Of a DNA stretch of 64,000 nt, positions 12,701 through 64,000 are shown piece after piece (the first letter of the stretch is position 1; each line of letters begins with the position of its first letter). Position numbers and translations under genes: made by a program. A model generated the notes under the pieces. That model was not told where the DNA came from and did no database searches. It saw nothing but the letters and a program-made list of their open reading frames with translations. The stretch is from Mastigias papua (Eukaryota > Cnidaria > Scyphozoa > Rhizostomeae > Mastigiidae): NCBI GenBank assembly GCA_964019165.1, contig OZ025279.1, positions 2,749,456 to 2,813,455 of the forward strand, written 5' to 3'.

Positions 12701-14400
12701 TGGCAACGCTATCTACCCATCGATTCGGCTAATGATGCCAAAATGTTACCCAAAAGTTCGTTGGGGCGATATCAATTTCTCTTTTTGCGAAATAATCGTT
12801 TGTATCAAGTCAACTTCATAAAACAGCATGAAAAATGGAAACTAGAGTCCAGAGAAGTCACGGCTCTACGGCTGTGATCCGGAGGAAGATTTTGTTCCTT
12901 ACATATGTCTGAGGAAGATTTAGTAGCATTCTATCATCAGTCCAGTCTAAGCAAACTTTTCAGTTTGCCTGATATTGACTGAAAAATGCATAACCCTTTT
13001 AAAGTGGATAGTTCCATTGCAACGAAGTAGGGAAAACTAACTTCTGATTGCTAAAGACACAAGGAATGCATAAAGTTAAAGAACTTTGACTTGTTTCGTT
13101 TCTCTAAAATAAGGAAGGTTTGTTCAAAAGAGTTGCAGCTAGATGGAGGTTGAAAACTTCTGGGCTCTGATGGAAAGAGTGACCAAATCTATGACAACGG
13201 GATAGAATGTATTAAAAAGCAAACAAATGAAATTGCACACAACTCTTTAAGCAGTAGTTCCAAGGAAGAAGTATTTATAGGTGCAATAAAGTCATCTATG
13301 TATATCACAAGAGCTTCAGGAGTAGAATAGAACGACACAAGATTCATAGTGTTCTTTAATGTGGAGAAACATTAACACAATATTAAAAAAGGAAACTTAA
13401 AATTCTATTTCTCTGCATACCTACATACCTAAGCACTTAGAGGTATAAAAAACAATCTATTTCTGTCATCTATAGTGCTAGTAAAATAAATACGGAATAA
13501 TTCCTTAAATCGAGTCTCAAATTGTGAATGAATATACAAGTTGAATAATATCTTCATGTAGTGAAGGATGACAGGGTTAAATTGACTAAAATGGGCCTAG
13601 GGCTACATTTGTAATTAACAAAAAGATATGTACATATAATATATTGATGTATCAATATGCTGTTTCGGTTCATCTTCTGGAAGGGCTGTTAGTTATCTTG
13701 CAAAGGAAAAATCTATCAAAGTAAAAAAGAAATGGATACAACGGATCTTAATATGAGGTGCGTATTGCCAAGACTACGTCCCTAATAAAAATTCAACAAA
13801 TCGATTGCGGCCACTCTCCTGTTGAGTATCAATTAGTAGTACTACGTTTTCTAAGGGAGTTAAGGGGCCGAGGGGGCAGGGGAAGCTGCAGTTACTCCGC
13901 TTATTTTCGCAAATGTACTTTATGACACGTTCTGACATCCACTGTATCCCAACGCTTTTATAGTTTGTCTATTAGCGCCTCCCACCAAAAATATTGCTCA
14001 GCTGCCCCTGGCTGTTAAATTTTATTCACTGTTGCTGAAGTCATCAGCCTGCAAAATAACTTTGAAAGTTTGGGAGCCACGACCTGTTACATGTACACAC
14101 CAAAGTGCCTCTCCTGTTATAACAAATTATGAGAGCTCTACAACATACTTTTTCGAACCAAGGATCCCCTGGGAGAATAAATATGTATATTGGTAAATAT
14201 ACTCTCACGGAAAACATATATCAAAAGTGATACATGTAAGTAACGAAACGAGTCGAACAGTGGCAGAGGCCTCTTGCGGCCCCAAGAAACCCTTTGATGT
14301 CCCCCAAAGTGACCACAGACCCCAGTTTTGTAACAACTGAGCTATAGGTAGCATTGCAGAAGCAGTCGTAGTGAGGTGGTGGAGGGGGCGGTAAGCATAT
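9724..14400. other. Gene-free stretch
   Basis: No exon with supported splice sites or recognisable protein was found. The 132-codon frame at 10,325-10,723 resembles no family I know and has no flanking signals. The stretch contains fragments of dispersed repeats, including a palindromic GGGGCAGCTGCCCCC at 11,775 and the block shared with 4.73 kb. Confidence 0.45.
12077..12189. repeat. (TTCAT)n-type degenerate satellite
   Basis: About 110 bp of imperfect tandem words of the type atttcattt / ttcagttga. Confidence 0.8.
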
Positions 14401-14434
14401 TAATTATGTGCCCATTGGCCAACCATATGGCCAA

Positions 14435-14602
14435 TTGGAGACAGTATTCACCATATCACGCGCATCTATCCGAGTTTGGTTATACACATTTCGGTTCACT
14501 TTTCGATAGTTATCCCACATTTCATATTGTGATGAGTGTCAAACGAAAAAAGCTTTTCACTTTGCGAAAAGAAAGCTACCGCTTTTCTGAGCGACAGTGA
14601 AA
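14435..14602 (+). repeat. Hammerhead-bearing short repeat, family A, copy 1
   Basis: Shares with the 21.9, 35.6 and 46.8 kb copies the order 'caccatatcacg ... tatccg ... ttcggttcac ... gagtgtc ... gcttttctgagcgacagtga'. The ribozyme-like core at 14,523-14,565 is decayed: the first C of CUGAUGA is G, and the stem I strands no longer pair well. Stem II G-C and U-A, the GAAA and the AAAAGCUUUU stem III persist. Confidence 0.6.
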
Positions 14603-15699
14603 ATCTATTTTACAAAAATCACCAAATGAATCACCGATTCCCCCATGTAGATAAGTCATTATTCAAAACTAAATAGTCTTGCCATCAGCAAATTCCGAGA
14701 AGAATAACAAAGCAAATTCATAGCTATATGCACACTTGAAATTCACTTTAGCTTATATTCGGTAAGACTAAAATCGATGTTTGGCAGCGCGCCATATTTC
14801 ATTCTATCTCCCTACTTGGCAAAAATTTTCTATGGCCCCCTTGGAAAATTCCAGTATATTATGCAAGCAATAATGCAATAATAATAAAACATGTAAAAAA
14901 TAAACATTAAGAGTAACTATTTATTGATTTGTTTGCATAATACTAAAAGTGTTTTCTCAATCCTTTAACTTCTACGAAAATCTGTTCAAATTCTCTTATT
15001 GCATGTCATTTGCTGCAATATCGATTAAATCTGACGCTCAGACATAGGATTATCTAGGTATTCTTTGTTGGAACACTTGACCTGCAAGCTGAAAGGAAAG
15101 CAGTATAAGCATTAAAGAAGTAATTTTACCATTAAGACTGCTGATTAACACACGAGGATTCATGGCAGTGTTGCACGTTAAAGGCTAGGATATGAAGGTT
15201 GATAGAAGCACTAGAAAGTAGCAGCTAAAGCAAATTCTTCCAAGAAAAATTCCAGAAATAAGGAAGCTCACAATTCAAGGACTGTAACATACAATGCTAT
15301 TAAACTATGCATCAAATTACCCAAGGCCCATGAAGAACATGGGCATCATGTGTATCAGTTGAATTGTCCTATCCTCTGATATGGCTGCTGTGAAACAATG
15401 GTGTAGACAGCGGGGGTCGTACAGGGGGATTCCGTTTGAAGGTTAGACTACCAGTTCGTCGCAAAAATTCTTACCTTGTCAGAAACATGATACAATCATT
15501 TCCCTTTCTATCTAAGTGCCAAACTCGTAAAGGAAAGATGCTTTTATAATTAAATAGTTAAAATCATCACAAAATCAAATCAAAAAATATAAAAGTTTAT
15601 CATTAATATTATTGTCTGTTGGAATCCTATCGAAAATCTGCATGCATTGTCCCTCCTATGAATTTTTTTTATCTACGCCTCTGCTGCGAAGGAACTCAC

Positions 15700-63124
<47,425 letters not shown>

Positions 63125-63152
63125 CTAATAGTCAAAAGTATAACACAAAGTT

Positions 63153-63178
63153 AATATATATATATATATATATATATA
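63153..63178. repeat. Short (TA)n tract
   Basis: About 26 bp of TA. It sits just after the start of the 63.1-kb exon's upstream intron and before a family B motif. Confidence 0.9.
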
Positions 63179-63205
63179 GAATTCAAAAATATACTTTCTT
63201 CTGTT

Positions 63206-63399
<194 letters not shown>

Positions 63400-64000
63400 G
63401 ATTTAAATACAAATTTCTTAGATTTTGAATAAAATAGGTTTACAATTTACTGTGTGCAGCCAATAATGCATTTGAGAAACCAGTTATACTCTAGAGTAGT
63501 TAGTAAATGCAGTGTCAGCGCACTACTATGCAAACAAATATGGTGAAAGCGGTTCGAATGCTACTCCAAAGTGGCTTCAGATTAACAAAGAAGCCCCTTC
63601 GCAACTATTGACTAACATCACAATGGCCTGGACGGCAGACAAGTAAGAGCAATGTAATGGGTAGCACTGGGAGTATCTTAACTTCGGTTGACAGGCGATG
63701 GGTAAAGAATAGCCAGCCATTAGGATGCAGTGGATTCTTGGCTTTCTTATAAAAAATCTTATGAGCCTATTCAATAAAATCTGAATGAGCTGCAAGTAAG
63801 GAAAACGTTGACAAGACAATCGAAATTCTCCTGATATTCTGTTGAAACTAGATAACAACCTATAAAGTGGGATAACCTATAGATGACCTATAATCTTTTG
63901 TCTACAAAATGCAACTAAAATGAAAAATTTATAAAATTAATAGCGAACTAGCTAAGAACAGAATGGAATTTCAAAGCTGACGTTCAGAAAATAATCCGTA
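63400..64000. other. Right-edge sequence, no supported exon
   Basis: A minus frame near 63,690-63,760 reads KAKNPLHPNGWLFFTHRLST after an AAG, but it has no clear donor. Further N-terminal exons of the CCDC17-like gene should lie beyond the window. Confidence 0.35.

Overview
This is a eukaryotic, A+T-rich, repeat-laden window. It contains short exons with GT/AG junctions, long introns, very long (TA)n and (TG)n microsatellites, many broken LINE retrotransposons, SINE heads and inverted-repeat DNA elements. The two recognisable host genes and the type of LINE (including one with a C-terminal restriction-endonuclease-like domain) suit a marine invertebrate. A cnidarian is my best guess, but this is inference and no marker gene fixes the taxon.

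Layout. (1) 1-3,099, minus strand: the first four coding exons of an NKAPD1-like nuclear protein gene; its 3' part runs off the left edge. (2) About 3.1-15.7 kb: no convincing host gene. This stretch holds MITE-like inverted-repeat elements (4.05-4.65 and 9.11-9.72 kb), G-rich diverged repeats, a TTCAT satellite and a first hammerhead-like repeat. (3) 15.7-63.1 kb, minus strand: one large multi-exon gene, read from right to left, with at least 16 phase-compatible exons. They encode a C2-like region that I match, from remembered family pattern only, to CCDC17-like proteins; its N-terminal part lies beyond the right edge. Nearly all introns are phase 0. (4) Inside introns of that gene sit a plus-strand intronless gene for a secreted nine-cysteine cystine-knot protein (25.8 kb), seven LINE remnants, a 0.9-kb TIR element carrying a HIRAN-like reading frame (32.75-33.63 kb), tRNA-derived SINE heads, several minisatellites and nine large microsatellite tracts.

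The most unusual signal is two families of short repeats that match the hammerhead ribozyme core. Family A (five loci plus one truncated inverted copy, at 14.5, 21.8-22.0, 35.6, 40.1 and 46.8 kb) shows stem I CAUACU/AGUAUG, the CUGANGA box, a short stem II, GAAA and a stem III before a UUC or UUA cleavage triplet. Family B (55.9 and 63.2 kb, with a decayed relative at 55.5 kb) is a minimal form next to (TA)n tracts, with a palindromic ACGU stem III like those reported for Penelope-like elements. Everything here was read by eye; no search or folding programme was run.
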